Assembly: GCA_022840405.1 (NCBI GenBank)
Contig: JALHJR010000007.1
Location: 14,195 to 78,194, forward strand
Origin: Tepidanaerobacter acetatoxydans_A
GTDB lineage: Bacteria > Bacillota > Thermosediminibacteria > Thermosediminibacterales > Tepidanaerobacteraceae
Direction: 5' to 3'
DNA: 64,000 nt
Shown: positions 1 to 8,700 of the stretch, in pieces
How the letters are laid out: each line of letters begins with the position of its first letter
How positions within the stretch are numbered: position 1 is the first letter of the stretch
Position numbers and translations under genes: made by a program
The notes under the pieces: generated by a model
Database searches by the model: none
Seen by the model: only the letters and a program-made list of their open reading frames with translations
What the model was told of the DNA's origin: nothing

Positions 1-31
1 CCGGCTGGCTTTTTCTATCTTTTATAATCAT
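1..31 (-). CDS. 5' end of a gene cut by the window edge, possibly ppsR/yqfL
   Basis: Only about ten codons are inside the window, reading MIIKDRKSQP. A strong AAAGGAGG lies at about 34-41, directly after the ccpN-like stop. In B. subtilis ccpN is followed by yqfL, the pyruvate-phosphate-dikinase regulatory kinase/phosphatase, whose relatives begin with a short lead into an 'xxPVIYVVSDS' strand; the visible SQP plus a following G (a Val codon is possible) is compatible. The ATG at 29-31 is only 2 nt from the Shine-Dalgarno, so an in-frame ATA six bases on could be the true start. The identity is positional inference. Confidence 0.35.
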   Translation of the reverse strand, partial: MIIKDRKSQP

Positions 32-41
32 CCCCTCCTTT

Positions 42-674
42 CTAAGTCTTTCCAAGTTCAACAAAAAGTTTCGTAATTGTAGTCTTGGTTACTTTCCCAA
101 CTATCTTATATTTTTCCTGGTCATTTTCTGTTACAGCTTTCACTACCGGTAACGCATCAATTTGGTGATCGACAATTTTTCTTGCAGCATCATAAGCACT
201 TTCTTCAGGTGTTACTGTAATTATGTTTGGCATTCTGGTCATTACGATACCTATTGGCATTTTATGTATATCTGCATTTCCGATAGCTGTTTTTAGCAAA
301 TCCTTACGAGATACCAGCCCTGCTAAATTACCATCTTTGTCAGTGATGAAAAGGGTTCCCACATCTGTCAAAAATAAAGTTACTATAGCATCATATACGG
401 AAGTATCTTCCTTTATGACCGACGGAACTGACTTTATCTTATCGACTTTTATATCATTCATTTTTTCTGATATGAGATTTTTAGGATCTTTCCCTGCAAA
501 AAAGTATCCCACCCTAGGTCTGGCTTCTAAAATACCAAGCATGGTCAAAACTGCAAGATCAGGTCTTAGTGCTGACCGAGTTAAATTGAGTTTGTCCGCT
601 ATTTGTTCACTGGTAATTGGTTCATATTTCTTTACTATATCAACTATTAAAGCCTGCCTTGATGATAATTCTAT
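42..674 (-). CDS. ccpN: CcpN/YqzB-type regulator (winged HTH plus two CBS domains)
   Basis: CcpN-family transcriptional repressors sense metabolic state through a CBS pair and in Bacillus repress gluconeogenic genes. The frame from 674 encodes an N-terminal winged helix (ELSSRQALIVDIVKK, then SEQIADKLNLTRSALRPDLA) running into LTMLGILEARPRVGYFF, the family signature, and then two CBS motifs over about residues 75-205. From the ATA at 672-674 the protein is 210 aa, the usual family length. The first canonical start, TTG at 546-548, would delete the DNA-binding domain. An in-frame TGA at 681-683 sits just upstream, and AAGGGAG (684-690) is 9 nt before the ATA. Either AUA is used as start or there is a base error. 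It follows recO, without the intervening glyQS seen in Bacillus. Confidence 0.85.
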   Translation of the reverse strand: MELSSRQALIVDIVKKYEPITSEQIADKLNLTRSALRPDLAVLTMLGILEARPRVGYFFAGKDPKNLISEKMNDIKVDKIKSVPSVIKEDTSVYDAIVTLFLTDVGTLFITDKDGNLAGLVSRKDLLKTAIGNADIHKMPIGIVMTRMPNIITVTPEESAYDAARKIVDHQIDALPVVKAVTENDQEKYKIVGKVTKTTITKLFVELGKT

Positions 675-882
675 GGGTTTTCACTCCCTTCGAACAGGCT
701 ACAAATTGCCAAATATTATTATACTACAAAACATAAAAAAATCCTCTTTTTTTGCTAAAGAATTTCATTAGATACGGTATTACTGTCAATTACCGCAGCC
801 AAAAAATAATCTTATAAAAACTCTCAATAAAAGTATATTTTTTAAATAAACCCTATATTTTATCTGGGATTGTAATATCTTA

Positions 883-1647
883 TTATTTGCTGTTTCCTAT
901 GTTTAACTTATTTACATCTTTTATGAATTCAGCAGTTTTAAGTTTATGGTCGACATGATGTAATATAAAAAGATCTAAAACGTCTTTTAGTTGTTCAGCT
1001 ACATATTTCTTTACTCTCAAACCTTCCAGCTCTTCATATGTTCCCATTAACATTTTTCTAATTACATTTAAAGTATCTGAAGTAATGTTTATCGCTTTTG
1101 TATCTTTTCCATGACAGTCGTGACAGAGGATGCCTCCCATTGCCGTACTAAAATATATTTTATCAAAAGATTTTCTTCCACAGCCTACACATTGAAATAA
1201 TTCCGGTGCAAAGCCCTGTATTGCCATAAGCTTTACTTCATAAATGCGGCTGAGTATCTCAATATTTTTCCACTTCTGAAGAAAATACATGGTTTTTAAA
1301 AAAAAGCGGAATAATTCCTGATTTTTATCTTCCAAAGGCGTAGAAACCCTGAGAAGTTCCGCAAAATATAAGCCATAAGCCATGGATTCTAAATTCTGAC
1401 GTATTTTATAAAAAGACTCTTTTATTTCGCATTGACTAATAGTATCCAGATTTCGACCTTCTAAAATTAAAAAATTGCTGTAAGAAAACAACTGACTCCC
1501 TGCAAGTATAGGATTTCGCGGTCGGCGCACACCTCTGGCTACCGCATGAACTTTACCTTTATCAGGTGAAAAAAGGGTGAGTATTTTATCTGCTTCGCCG
1601 AGGTTTCTATATCCTAATACTATAGCATCGGTTCTGTATAGAGCCAT
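883..1647 (-). CDS. recO: DNA repair protein RecO
   Basis: RecO is the recombination mediator that helps load RecA on SSB-coated single-stranded DNA in the RecFOR pathway. At 254 aa it has the family length. The N-terminal OB fold begins MALYRTDAIVLGYRNLGEADK, and the zinc-binding cysteines are visible as CVGCGRK and CHDCHGK near residues 153-180. The ATG is preceded by AAAGGGG at normal distance. It lies downstream of the DUF3048 lipoprotein gene on the same strand with a gap of about 23 bases; in Bacillus era and cdd would lie upstream, and they are missing here. Confidence 0.95.
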   Translation of the reverse strand: MALYRTDAIVLGYRNLGEADKILTLFSPDKGKVHAVARGVRRPRNPILAGSQLFSYSNFLILEGRNLDTISQCEIKESFYKIRQNLESMAYGLYFAELLRVSTPLEDKNQELFRFFLKTMYFLQKWKNIEILSRIYEVKLMAIQGFAPELFQCVGCGRKSFDKIYFSTAMGGILCHDCHGKDTKAINITSDTLNVIRKMLMGTYEELEGLRVKKYVAEQLKDVLDLFILHHVDHKLKTAEFIKDVNKLNIGNSK

Positions 1648-1670
1648 GTATAATTTACCCCTTTGTTGGT

Positions 1671-2714
1671 TTAGTCATAATTAAATTTGCCCCACTGAGG
1701 CAGTATCTGAATCCAAGTATTGCCCGGATTTACAACAAGTTCTGTGTCATCTTCAAAAGTATAGCTTGTTCGCTCTTTTCTGTCATCTTTCCGCCATTTT
1801 ATCTTGCTACAATACCCATTACTTATATAATAACCCTTTCCGCTGTCAACGGTCTTTATGGAAAGTCTGCCAACATCATCTACTACTTTAGTGACAGCAA
1901 ATTGTAAAATAATATTTTTTACAAGAATTTGTTCACCGGTTTTTTTATCGGTATGAGGTTCGCCGTTAATATAACGCTTATACATCTTTTTATCTTTGTC
2001 ATATGTATAGCTTACTACATAATTTTTAAAATATTCTAATTCAAACTCTTCAAGGACTTGGTTCCCAGCAGGAGTCTCTTCTGAATTGAAATTCCACAAA
2101 GTCAGTTCAATGTCTCTGATAAAACCCTTTTTTTCTGATGTTTTTAAAATGTTCTCGGTATTTGTATATGCATTATGCGGCTCCTTGCGAAACCTATCTC
2201 GCCAAAAAGTTACATCATCATAAATACCGTTTATTGCATCAATGTTTAGTTTCTTTAAATCAATATACCCCTGAGGACTGGCACCATAGTGTATATATAT
2301 GCTATCATATTCCATAGCATAATCAAGAAAATAAGGCCGTGCACTGCGTACAGGACCAATTTCATCTACCGTTTCTCCGAGAAAAAGTGCTAAAAAGCGA
2401 GTTATACCTCCTTCGGTTAAAACTTCATATACTACACCCGCTTTATCTAGACCCGACTGCGGTCGAGCATTGTATTCATTTTCTATCATAACCGCAAGAG
2501 GTCTTTGCTTCTCATGCTGAATGTCCATATCTGTGCCGGTAAGCGGATTTTTAACTTTAGGAATAATTTGTTCATTTTCTTGTGATTTCGTTACTTCGTC
2601 CCAATCGCTTGGTGTACCATAGGAATCTTTGCAGCTATTTTTATCGCTGCAACCAGCGTGAATTAATAAAAACAAAACTAGTATAACAATGGTCAGGTAT
2701 CGCTTAAACAGCAT
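1671..2714 (-). CDS. YerB-type lipoprotein with DUF3048
   Basis: This is a secreted lipoprotein of unknown function. It has a hydrophobic signal segment (LTIVILVLFLLIHAG) followed by a lipobox Cys (HAGC). The DUF3048 region starts about residue 55 with NPLTGTDMD and continues through RPLAVMIENEYNARPQSG and TEGGITRFLALF; the C-terminal part matches the second half of YerB-like proteins. The ATG at 2712-2714 is chosen because GGAGGT (2721-2726) is 6 nt upstream; a farther in-frame ATG at 2732 would place this ribosome site inside the coding region. It sits between dgkA and recO, where Bacillus has cdd and era. No biochemical role can be assigned. Confidence 0.85.
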   Translation of the reverse strand: MLFKRYLTIVILVLFLLIHAGCSDKNSCKDSYGTPSDWDEVTKSQENEQIIPKVKNPLTGTDMDIQHEKQRPLAVMIENEYNARPQSGLDKAGVVYEVLTEGGITRFLALFLGETVDEIGPVRSARPYFLDYAMEYDSIYIHYGASPQGYIDLKKLNIDAINGIYDDVTFWRDRFRKEPHNAYTNTENILKTSEKKGFIRDIELTLWNFNSEETPAGNQVLEEFELEYFKNYVVSYTYDKDKKMYKRYINGEPHTDKKTGEQILVKNIILQFAVTKVVDDVGRLSIKTVDSGKGYYISNGYCSKIKWRKDDRKERTSYTFEDDTELVVNPGNTWIQILPQWGKFNYD

Positions 2715-2741
2715 AACTGTACCTCCTGCCATGCTATTTAC

Positions 2742-3110
2742 TTAACTCAAAAGCATCAAAATTCTTTTGTAAAACACAATGTAGCCAACAACAATTGCAT
2801 TTATTGCAGATATTAGTACGGCTCCAGCGGCTACATTTTTAGCCACCGCTGCCAGTGGGTGATATTCTTGAGTATACATATCTACAACCGTTTCAATGGC
2901 TGTATTTATCATCTCTGTAACTAACACAATTGTAATCGTCATAAAAACTGTCAAAATCTCTAAAGTGCTAAGTTTTAATAAGTAGCTCATCAAAATTACC
3001 AGCAATGCAGTTGCCAAATGAATTTTTATATTGCGCTGAGTTCTGAAAGCATACAATATACCGGAGATGGCATAATAAAAACTTTCGCTTAGAGTTCGAG
3101 CTTTTTTCAT
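2742..3110 (-). CDS. dgkA: Diacylglycerol/undecaprenol kinase
   Basis: This small integral-membrane kinase in Gram-positive bacteria mainly phosphorylates undecaprenol to recycle the cell-wall lipid carrier. At 122 aa it has the family size, with three predicted membrane helices. The catalytic signature EMINTAIETVVDMYTQEYHP carries the conserved Glu, Asn, Glu and Asp. Its ATG follows a GAGGGA ribosome site two bases after the ybeY stop, indicating one transcript with ybeY and the PgpH-like gene. Confidence 0.95.
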   Translation of the reverse strand: MKKARTLSESFYYAISGILYAFRTQRNIKIHLATALLVILMSYLLKLSTLEILTVFMTITIVLVTEMINTAIETVVDMYTQEYHPLAAVAKNVAAGAVLISAINAIVVGYIVFYKRILMLLS

Positions 3111-3111
3111 T

Positions 3112-3600
3112 TTAATTAATCCCTCTTGTCAAATCAATAGCTTTTAAAATTTCTTCTTCCCTTTGCCTCATAACAACTTTTTCTTCACCAACTTCATGGT
3201 CGTATCCCAGTAAATGCAATATGCCGTGCACAACTAAAAAGCCGACTTCTCGTTCAAAAGAATGTCCATATTCTACAGCTTGCTCTTTTGCTCTTTCTAG
3301 TGAGATTACCACATCTCCCAGCAGTTCTTCCTCTTGAAATTCGAAACTTCCACACTCTTCAAAAACGGTTTCTCTCATAGCAAAAGATAATACATCGGTT
3401 GATGCGTCTAAAGATCTGTACTGCCTGTTGAGCTTTTGGATGTATTCATCATCAACCAAAGCTATACTTACTTCTAAATCACCTGATACCTTTTCAACTG
3501 ATATGGCTGTATTTACAGCCTTATTTATAAGTTCTTCTAATTTTTGCGTAACATCAATTTTATCTTGTAAATTGTTTATTACTACATTTACGTTAGCCAT
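3112..3600 (-). CDS. ybeY: Endoribonuclease YbeY (rRNA maturation factor)
   Basis: YbeY is a metal-dependent endoribonuclease involved in 16S rRNA 3'-end maturation and 70S quality control. The zinc-ligand motif HGILHLLGYDH lies near residues 126-136, with a conserved LNRQYRSLDASTDVLSF stretch upstream. At 162 aa it matches the family. The ATG overlaps the end of the PgpH-like gene by 8 bases, and AAAGGA lies 8 nt upstream. The order PgpH-ybeY-dgkA is the conserved Firmicutes arrangement. Confidence 0.96.
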   Translation of the reverse strand: MANVNVVINNLQDKIDVTQKLEELINKAVNTAISVEKVSGDLEVSIALVDDEYIQKLNRQYRSLDASTDVLSFAMRETVFEECGSFEFQEEELLGDVVISLERAKEQAVEYGHSFEREVGFLVVHGILHLLGYDHEVGEEKVVMRQREEEILKAIDLTRGIN

Positions 3601-5680
3601 GATTTGAATCCTTTCTCTCTAATTCTTTCAGTTTATCCGGATATTCTATGCGCGTATGGAAAATTCCGGTCAATACCCTTGAAAATGCTAAGGCAACTTT
3701 ATCAAGGTCCTTTAATGTCAGGTCACATTCATCTAACTGACCATCAGCAAGTTTATCTTTGATTATCTGACGTATAAGCCCTTCTATCTTGCCTGCCGTA
3801 GGATTTGGCATGGACCTGACGGCAGCTTCGGCACAATCTGCCAGCATCACTATAGCTGTTTCACGAGTTTGAGGTTTTGGACCTTCATAACGGTAAGTTG
3901 TTTCATCCGCTTTTTTTTCACTGCTTTCATCCATAGCCTTATTATAAAAAAACGAAAGCAAACTTGTACCATGATGCTGTGCAATAAATGCTGTAATACT
4001 TGAAGGTAGTCGATGTTCTTGTGCAATTTCAAGTCCATCCTTGACATGCGATGTAATTATCAAAGCACTAAGCGTAGGACTTAGTTTATCATGTGGATTA
4101 TCAGATGTTAGTTGATTTTCTATAAAAAAATAAGGTCGCTTCAATTTGCCTATATCATGATAATTAGCTCCTACTCGAGCCAATAATGAATCAGCTCCTA
4201 CAGCTTCCGCTCCAGCTTCAGCCAGGTTCCCCACGATTATTGAATGATGATAAGTGCCGGGTGCATCTAACATTAACTTTCTAAGCAGCAATTGATTTGG
4301 ATTTGAAAGCTCGAGCAACTTTACAGCACTGGTGATACCAAAAGCATTTTCAAGGAACGGCAAAGTGCCAATTGTCAATATAGACGAAAATATGCCGCTT
4401 ATCATACCCCAACTGCTCTGTCGTAATATTTCCAAAAAAGTGCCGTTATTTAAAAGCAACAGGCCGGTTATAAGAAGGAAATTTACTCCGCCTATTATTC
4501 CACCTGCTTTGGTTAAATCAGAACGCTGAGATACTTTTGCAGTACAAAAAACTCCAACTACAGCTCCCGATAAAGCAACAAGTGTAAATGAAAAGTCACT
4601 GCCCAGCATAATCCCAATGGCTATACTCATTGTAAAGCTTGAAAATATAGCAATCTCCGGATTGATTAGTATGGATATAAGCATACTCCCTGCCGCCAAT
4701 GGGACCAGATAATTGGAAATAGTTTTGACACCTAAAGAAATAACAAGTGTTGATAAAATAATCAGCACCAATAATATTAAATAAACATTGTTATTATATA
4801 CATCTCTATGAAAACGATATACTGCAAAAGCCAATGTCCCCGCTAGCATGCCTGATATACAAAAAGCTCCTATCAAAAGACTTACATTAGCTTTCGTGTC
4901 CCTAGCCAGCAATCCCAATTCTTTAAGCATTTCCTTATGTTCAGCAGTTATAACAGTTCCTTTTTCAATTAATACCTGATTTGGAAGAACCCTAACCGGC
5001 ACTACAGCTTCCATAGCTTCCTGCTGCTGCTTTTCGGTAGCTTCGCGATCATAGACCATATTGGGTTTTATCGTCAAAAGAGCAATCTCTTCCCCGATAC
5101 TTTTAAGTTCATCAGGTAATTTTAAGCTTTTAAATTCTTCTATAACATACGTCTTTGTTCTCTCTAAAGAATCTTCCTTAACGCCTTCTTCCATAACTGT
5201 TTCAATAATAGCTTTTATTACGGTTTCCAACTCTTTTAAAGATGTGTCGCTCATAGATATAAGCTGGGCATATGATTCTTTTGAAATATCCTCGGATATC
5301 TTTTCCGTTAATAATTGTACCTTATCTTCATCTTCCAGATAATCACGATTTCTTACTTCTTTAACGTAATTTAAAATATCCTCAACATGATTTTTCACTT
5401 CAAGAGTAATGGTGTGATTTAAAGTATATTTTTTAGGAACAGCATCGGCCGCAGCCTGCTGAAGCTTATCTGTAGCAATGGTATTAATGGCATCCTTTCT
5501 GGCCATGATACTTTCCTGAAGTACTTCTCCTACTTTAACATCATATTTTTGAGGAAGTGATGAAAAGAATATCATGATTGTCAATACAGCAAAGAAAAAA
5601 AGCCCCAGCACCATTTTCTGGAACATAGAATTGTTTAAAACAGCTTTTACTACTTTGTTGGGAAAGGCTAAATTCATCAT
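3593..5680 (-). CDS. PgpH/YqfF-type 7TM-HD protein, c-di-AMP phosphodiesterase family
   Basis: This is a membrane HD-domain protein; characterised PgpH members hydrolyse cyclic di-AMP to pApA. The layout is one N-terminal transmembrane helix, an extracytoplasmic 7TM-7TMR-HD domain to about residue 260, seven helices, then a cytoplasmic HD domain with YHHSI and the HD pair in GANYHDIGKLKRP, and a second His in QHHG. ATG 5678-5680 is chosen because it follows GGGGTGA by 10 nt and starts after the phoH stop; an upstream ATG at 5729-5731 lies inside phoH. At 695 aa the length is typical. Substrate is inferred from the family. Confidence 0.9.
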   Translation of the reverse strand: MMNLAFPNKVVKAVLNNSMFQKMVLGLFFFAVLTIMIFFSSLPQKYDVKVGEVLQESIMARKDAINTIATDKLQQAAADAVPKKYTLNHTITLEVKNHVEDILNYVKEVRNRDYLEDEDKVQLLTEKISEDISKESYAQLISMSDTSLKELETVIKAIIETVMEEGVKEDSLERTKTYVIEEFKSLKLPDELKSIGEEIALLTIKPNMVYDREATEKQQQEAMEAVVPVRVLPNQVLIEKGTVITAEHKEMLKELGLLARDTKANVSLLIGAFCISGMLAGTLAFAVYRFHRDVYNNNVYLILLVLIILSTLVISLGVKTISNYLVPLAAGSMLISILINPEIAIFSSFTMSIAIGIMLGSDFSFTLVALSGAVVGVFCTAKVSQRSDLTKAGGIIGGVNFLLITGLLLLNNGTFLEILRQSSWGMISGIFSSILTIGTLPFLENAFGITSAVKLLELSNPNQLLLRKLMLDAPGTYHHSIIVGNLAEAGAEAVGADSLLARVGANYHDIGKLKRPYFFIENQLTSDNPHDKLSPTLSALIITSHVKDGLEIAQEHRLPSSITAFIAQHHGTSLLSFFYNKAMDESSEKKADETTYRYEGPKPQTRETAIVMLADCAEAAVRSMPNPTAGKIEGLIRQIIKDKLADGQLDECDLTLKDLDKVALAFSRVLTGIFHTRIEYPDKLKELERKDSNHG

Positions 5681-5702
5681 AGCTGCACAATCACCCCATA
5701 TT

Positions 5703-6674
5703 CTATAGGTGTTTCTTGTCAAACTTCTCATATGCCTTGATTATTCTCTGTACTACCTCATGACGTACAACATCTTTATCATCTAGATAAATAAATTGAA
5801 TTCCCTTAACATCCTTTAAAACTTCTCTGACTTGTTCCAAACCAGAATAAACCCCTTTAGGCAAATCAATCTGAGTCAGATCCCCGGTAACTACTGCTTT
5901 AGAGCCAAAGCCCAGCCGCGTTAAAAACATTTTCATCTGTTCAGAGGTCGTATTCTGAGCTTCATCTAAAATAACGAAAGAATCATCTAATGTACGCCCT
6001 CTCATATATGCTAAAGGCGCAACTTCAATTAAACCTTTTTCCATATAACGTCGGAAAGCATCCACACCCAAAATATCATATAAAGCATCATATAATGGCC
6101 TAAGATAAGGATCGACTTTGTCTTGCAGGTCTCCGGGTAAAAATCCGAGTTTTTCACCGGCCTCTACTGCCGGCCTTGTTAATATAATTCGGTTTACTTC
6201 TTTCTCTTTAAAAGCTGTTACTGCCATAGCCATTGCAAGATAAGTTTTCCCCGTCCCTGCAGGCCCAATACCAAAAACTATGTCATTTTGTCTCATGGCA
6301 AGTGCGTAAAGTTTCTGTCCTACAGTTTTAGGCTTTATAGGTTTTCCGCGATGAGTATAGCAGATTATATCATCATATAAATCATTAAATTTTTCTCCCT
6401 CACCGTTTTTTGCAAGTTTTACAAAATACTTTACTTCGTTAGTTGTCAAAGAATTGCCGGCACGCAGCACTTCAAGCATTTGATTAAAAAGCTGTTGTAC
6501 CGACTCCACATTTTTTTCTTCTCCAAGTATTGCAATTTCACCCTCACGAGTAATTACCTTTACATTAAATTCTTCTTCGATATACTTAACATTTATATCG
6601 CGATTACCAAATAAAAATACCATATTGTTTACGCTATCTATAGTAACTCTAGCTTCTGCCAGATTGTCTCTCAA
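5703..6674 (-). CDS. phoH: PhoH-family ATPase
   Basis: PhoH-like proteins are P-loop ATPases linked to RNA metabolism; many sit next to ybeY, as here. The Walker A motif is GIGPAGTGKT near residue 135 and Walker B is SFVILDEAQN near residue 235, followed by the family stretch TSEQMKMFLTRLGFGSKAVVTG. The 323 aa length is standard. The start is TTG after GGAGG, overlapping the yqfD stop by 4 bases, which suggests translational coupling. It forms one operon with yqfC, yqfD and the PgpH-like gene. Confidence 0.95.
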   Translation of the reverse strand: MRDNLAEARVTIDSVNNMVFLFGNRDINVKYIEEEFNVKVITREGEIAILGEEKNVESVQQLFNQMLEVLRAGNSLTTNEVKYFVKLAKNGEGEKFNDLYDDIICYTHRGKPIKPKTVGQKLYALAMRQNDIVFGIGPAGTGKTYLAMAMAVTAFKEKEVNRIILTRPAVEAGEKLGFLPGDLQDKVDPYLRPLYDALYDILGVDAFRRYMEKGLIEVAPLAYMRGRTLDDSFVILDEAQNTTSEQMKMFLTRLGFGSKAVVTGDLTQIDLPKGVYSGLEQVREVLKDVKGIQFIYLDDKDVVRHEVVQRIIKAYEKFDKKHL

Positions 6675-7873
6675 ATTTTTTCCTCCCCATATTCGATTTC
6701 TCTTTTCTGGCCTATATCTTCAATTACTTCTATTATCATTGAGCCAATAACCGATGTTTGATCTGAATCCAGCATATATTCCATTTTTTTTTGGGTTACT
6801 TTTTTTTCCTTCAAAATGTCCTTTAATTGCAAAAGAAGTTCGTCTTCTGCTTCACGAGATGCTTCTTCTATATTTAGAAACTCCTTTATTGGTTTCACTT
6901 CTGCATATTCAATAATATCGAACTGTATACCGCCTGACAATCTAGGCAATATACTAAATTCATTTATTGTTTTCTTATTGTAATAATCATACGCAATATC
7001 TCCAAGTTGAAAATTTAAGATGTGTTTCCCAAGCTGGAGCACTAAAGATTTTTTACTGTTACCTGTAGGAATCATTTTTGTTTTGACAAGCGGAACTTTT
7101 ACGGCCTTCTGGTACCATACACGAGCATTTACGATACCTTTAGCATGAACTAGTAATACTTGATCTTGCTCCTGATCCAAAACAATTTTTCCGGTTATCA
7201 AGACATCTCCTTTGCTTACCGTTTGACCCGGTTCAACTAGTGCTTCACCTCGAAAGTTTATTATTTCCTCTATTATACCATCTTTTGAGGCTATTATATC
7301 ACAGGGCGTATTTTCTTCAAGCTCGGGTGGCAATTGTTTTTTTACAAGCTCAACTATAAGTTTTGAGCCTCTTATTTCAATTTCTGCCCAAGATATATTC
7401 TTATATTTTGTCAGCAACTTATTAAGATAATATTGCTTATCAAGCCCATATTTAAACGTTCCTTCTCTCAAGCCCCATTCCCGTAAATCCTGGATAACAG
7501 ATGTGCTTAAATCATTATCCGAACATTTTATCTCAATGTTCCAAATGAATGACGACATTAAATAAATCGCTACCACAAAAAGCAAGGCACCAAACAGAAA
7601 TGCTTTTCGCTTTTTTAGTTTGGATATTGTGAAAAACAGACCTACCCGCTGTAAAACATATATGCGGCTGCGGCTTTTTTTTGCTAAACGGGTAAGTTTA
7701 AAAAAATTCCTTACATTTATCTTAGCGGTTAACTCATTATCATTAATTCGCTTAACATCCCATAAATAGAGATTCTTCATTGCAGCTTGGTTTAATAGTC
7801 TTTCACCATACTCCCCTACAATTTTAATAATAACATAACCCGAAAGATAATTCCATAGTTTTATAAGAAGCAC
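6671..7873 (-). CDS. yqfD: Sporulation protein YqfD
   Basis: YqfD is a sporulation membrane protein made in the mother cell in Bacillus; its exact action is unknown. The 400 aa protein has a cytoplasmic N-terminal region (MLLIKLWNYLSGYVIIKI), one transmembrane segment near residue 95 (AFLFGALLFVVAIYLMSSF) and a large extracytoplasmic part with the FxGEALVEPGQTVSKGDVLI segment. The start is GTG, 7 nt after GGGGG. It follows yqfC by 16 bases and overlaps phoH. Confidence 0.92.
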   Translation of the reverse strand: MLLIKLWNYLSGYVIIKIVGEYGERLLNQAAMKNLYLWDVKRINDNELTAKINVRNFFKLTRLAKKSRSRIYVLQRVGLFFTISKLKKRKAFLFGALLFVVAIYLMSSFIWNIEIKCSDNDLSTSVIQDLREWGLREGTFKYGLDKQYYLNKLLTKYKNISWAEIEIRGSKLIVELVKKQLPPELEENTPCDIIASKDGIIEEIINFRGEALVEPGQTVSKGDVLITGKIVLDQEQDQVLLVHAKGIVNARVWYQKAVKVPLVKTKMIPTGNSKKSLVLQLGKHILNFQLGDIAYDYYNKKTINEFSILPRLSGGIQFDIIEYAEVKPIKEFLNIEEASREAEDELLLQLKDILKEKKVTQKKMEYMLDSDQTSVIGSMIIEVIEDIGQKREIEYGEEKI

Positions 7874-7889
7874 CGTTGTACCCCCTTAA

Positions 7890-8159
7890 TCATTCCTCAA
7901 GCTCTATAGCTGTAATTTTTCCTTCAACAGTTATTTCATCGGCAATAATAGTTTTGATAAGAAGGCCTGCTCCCTTTATACAAACTACCCCAATTGAAGT
8001 ATTTATTTTTACCAGCTCAGAGTTGTATTGTATAATACCTTTGTGATTTTCTATAAAAGCAGCAATCCTACCTGTAAGAATCACTTTGGGTACATTTAAA
8101 ATTACATCTTGTGGCAGATCCAGGGCATCAGATATCTTTTGTCTTATTCCTTCGCTCAT
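7890..8159 (-). CDS. yqfC: Sporulation protein YqfC
   Basis: This small 89 aa protein of the YqfC/YabP family is co-conserved with YqfD in spore formers. The family pattern is visible as LPQDVILNVPKVILTGR and IENHKGIIQYNSELVKINT, with a C-terminal beta-rich end. ATG is preceded by AAGGAGT. It is the first gene after a strong terminator on the same strand, so its promoter should lie within about 8165-8230, probably read by a sporulation sigma factor; I could not identify a convincing sigma-E site. Confidence 0.93.
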   Translation of the reverse strand: MSEGIRQKISDALDLPQDVILNVPKVILTGRIAAFIENHKGIIQYNSELVKINTSIGVVCIKGAGLLIKTIIADEITVEGKITAIELEE

Positions 8160-8231
8160 GGTGATAACTCCTTTTAAACTTGTTTAGTTAAAATTTATTC
8201 GATCATTATCGGTTTAATAACTATAAAAAAT

Positions 8232-8265
8232 AAAACCCTGCAGTTTTATAAAACTGCAGGGTTTT
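8232..8265 (-). terminator. Rho-independent terminator, 17-bp perfect stem
   Basis: AAAACCCTGCAG pairs with CTGCAGGGTTTT in an uninterrupted inverted repeat, followed in the minus direction by a T-rich run (ATTTTTTAT). It closes the nfeD-floA operon and separates it from yqfC. Confidence 0.9.
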
Positions 8266-8283
8266 ATTTATTTTAAAAAGCTG

Positions 8284-8688
8284 TTACGTGTAAAATCTGC
8301 GTTGCTTATGGGCAAGTGCCTTTGGCGGAGATAATATTTCTTGAAATACTATCCCTCTTAAAATATTTTCACGACTAAAAAACTCGGATATTTCAATATC
8401 AGATTTGGGTTGTAGTTGTTGTTTTGGCTCTGTATAATCGTAAGTAATTGTATCTTTTGAATTTTCTTCCACAGGTATGCTTGAAATATCAGCTTCCATT
8501 TTTATAGTTCTTGATTCGCTTATATTACTTGTTTCCGGCTTGAAATCTTGAAAGGGCGGTAGCGGGTATTCCTTACTCTTTTCCGGCCTTTTAGGTGTTG
8601 GAAATGTCTTTGTTTTTCGAGGTTGACCAAGTCGCTTAATTGCGTTACTAAAAATCATAAGTAGGATAAGGAAGATAATATTTTTCAT
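8284..8688 (-). CDS. Small membrane-anchored protein of unknown function, yqfB position
   Basis: This is a 134 aa protein I do not recognise. It has an N-terminal hydrophobic helix (IIFLILLMIFSNAI), a Pro/Lys/Glu-rich low-complexity middle that is probably disordered, and a short C-terminal segment ILRGIVFQEILSPPKAL that looks like a conserved helix plus PP turn. It follows floA closely with a ribosome site inside the gap and ends at the operon terminator, so it is cotranscribed with nfeD and floA. It occupies the place of B. subtilis yqfB but shows no obvious similarity to it. A role with the flotillin membrane platform is only suggested by context. Confidence 0.7.
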   Translation of the reverse strand: MKNIIFLILLMIFSNAIKRLGQPRKTKTFPTPKRPEKSKEYPLPPFQDFKPETSNISESRTIKMEADISSIPVEENSKDTITYDYTEPKQQLQPKSDIEISEFFSRENILRGIVFQEILSPPKALAHKQRRFYT

Positions 8689-8700
8689 TTAATTAATCAC

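Noticed and set aside
223..771. 182-codon plus-strand reading frame opposite ccpN
   Set aside because: It is antisense to a clear CBS/HTH gene and shows no protein features of its own.
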